A DNA stretch of 11,950 nucleotides, from NCBI GenBank assembly GCA_035713725.1, contig DASTMZ010000100.1:1-11950 (forward strand). Direction: 5' to 3'. Positions 11,818 through 11,950 of the stretch are shown here, piece after piece (position 1 is the stretch's first letter; the number at the start of each line of letters is the position of its first letter). This DNA is from DASQPR01 sp035713725. Its GTDB lineage: Bacteria > Actinomycetota > Actinomycetes > Mycobacteriales > Micromonosporaceae. The notes beneath the pieces are model-generated. The model made no database searches and was not told the DNA's origin. It saw only the letters and a program-made list of their open reading frames with translations. A program made the translations under genes and the position numbers.

Positions 11818-11823
11818 ACGGTA
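11818..11823 (-). promoter_or_regulatory. Probable -10 box of the VOC-family gene
   Basis: On the minus strand TACCGT is followed by 6 bases and then ATG 11811, with no SD. This repeats the leaderless spacing seen at other genes in the window. Confidence 0.4.
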
Positions 11824-11950
11824 CGGCCGGAGGCCACCGCCCGCAGGTTTCGTAGATCGAGCCGGCGGCTTGGCCGGCAGGGCGCGACACATCGTCGCAG
11901 GTAGGGTGCCGTATCTGAGCCGTTTTGCACGTATAGCTACCGGTTTAGCG

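Noticed and set aside
10986..11855. Plus-strand frame of 289 codons over TA-3 and the VOC gene
   Set aside because: It crosses two well-supported minus-strand units and their operator, and its product is low-complexity Arg/Pro/Gly.

Overview
The window reads as chromosomal DNA of a high-GC actinobacterium (Actinomycetota). The signs are strong G/C bias at third codon positions, a long FadE-type acyl-CoA dehydrogenase, two lipobox lipoproteins, several MazEF-like toxin-antitoxin (TA) pairs, and many genes whose start codon lies 6-8 bases after a TANNNT -10 box with no Shine-Dalgarno (SD) sequence, as in leaderless actinobacterial mRNAs. Nothing in the sequence fixes the genus.

Positions 1-8215 are metabolic and housekeeping. 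A fatty acyl-CoA dehydrogenase (78-1958, +), preceded by a perfect operator-like palindrome, faces a minus-strand lipoprotein of unknown role (2018-2683), a SixA-like histidine phosphatase (2783-3286) and a TrhA/hemolysin III membrane protein (3362-4057). A near copy of the first palindrome lies upstream of trhA. Next is a tightly overlapped plus-strand operon pxpB-pxpC-pxpA (4157-6376), encoding the ATP-dependent 5-oxoprolinase that opens pyroglutamate to glutamate. It converges, with only 3 bases between stop codons, on a thioredoxin/NHL-repeat protein (6380-8215, -).

Positions 8216-11345 are an accessory, partly decayed patch. It holds three MazEF-like TA loci: TA-1 intact (8323-8876, +), TA-2 with an intact antitoxin but only the first codons of its toxin left (9400-9686, -), and TA-3 intact (10765-11345, -). 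Around them lie a partial duplicate of the 5' end of the thioredoxin/NHL gene (about 8892-8965), a frameshifted and 3'-truncated small gene (9060-9412) fused tail to tail with the TA-2 toxin stub, a lipoprotein with DUF3558-like sequence (9931-10464) and a probable gene remnant (about 10580-10762). TA-1 and TA-3 both have operator repeats overlapping the -10 box and a leaderless antitoxin start, which suggests classic autoregulation.

The window closes with a VOC-family (glyoxalase/dioxygenase fold) protein (11395-11811, -). I see nothing supportable in 11824-11950. No tRNA, rRNA, CRISPR array, complete insertion sequence or prophage gene was seen. No wholly new system is evident; the most unusual material is the rearranged TA patch.
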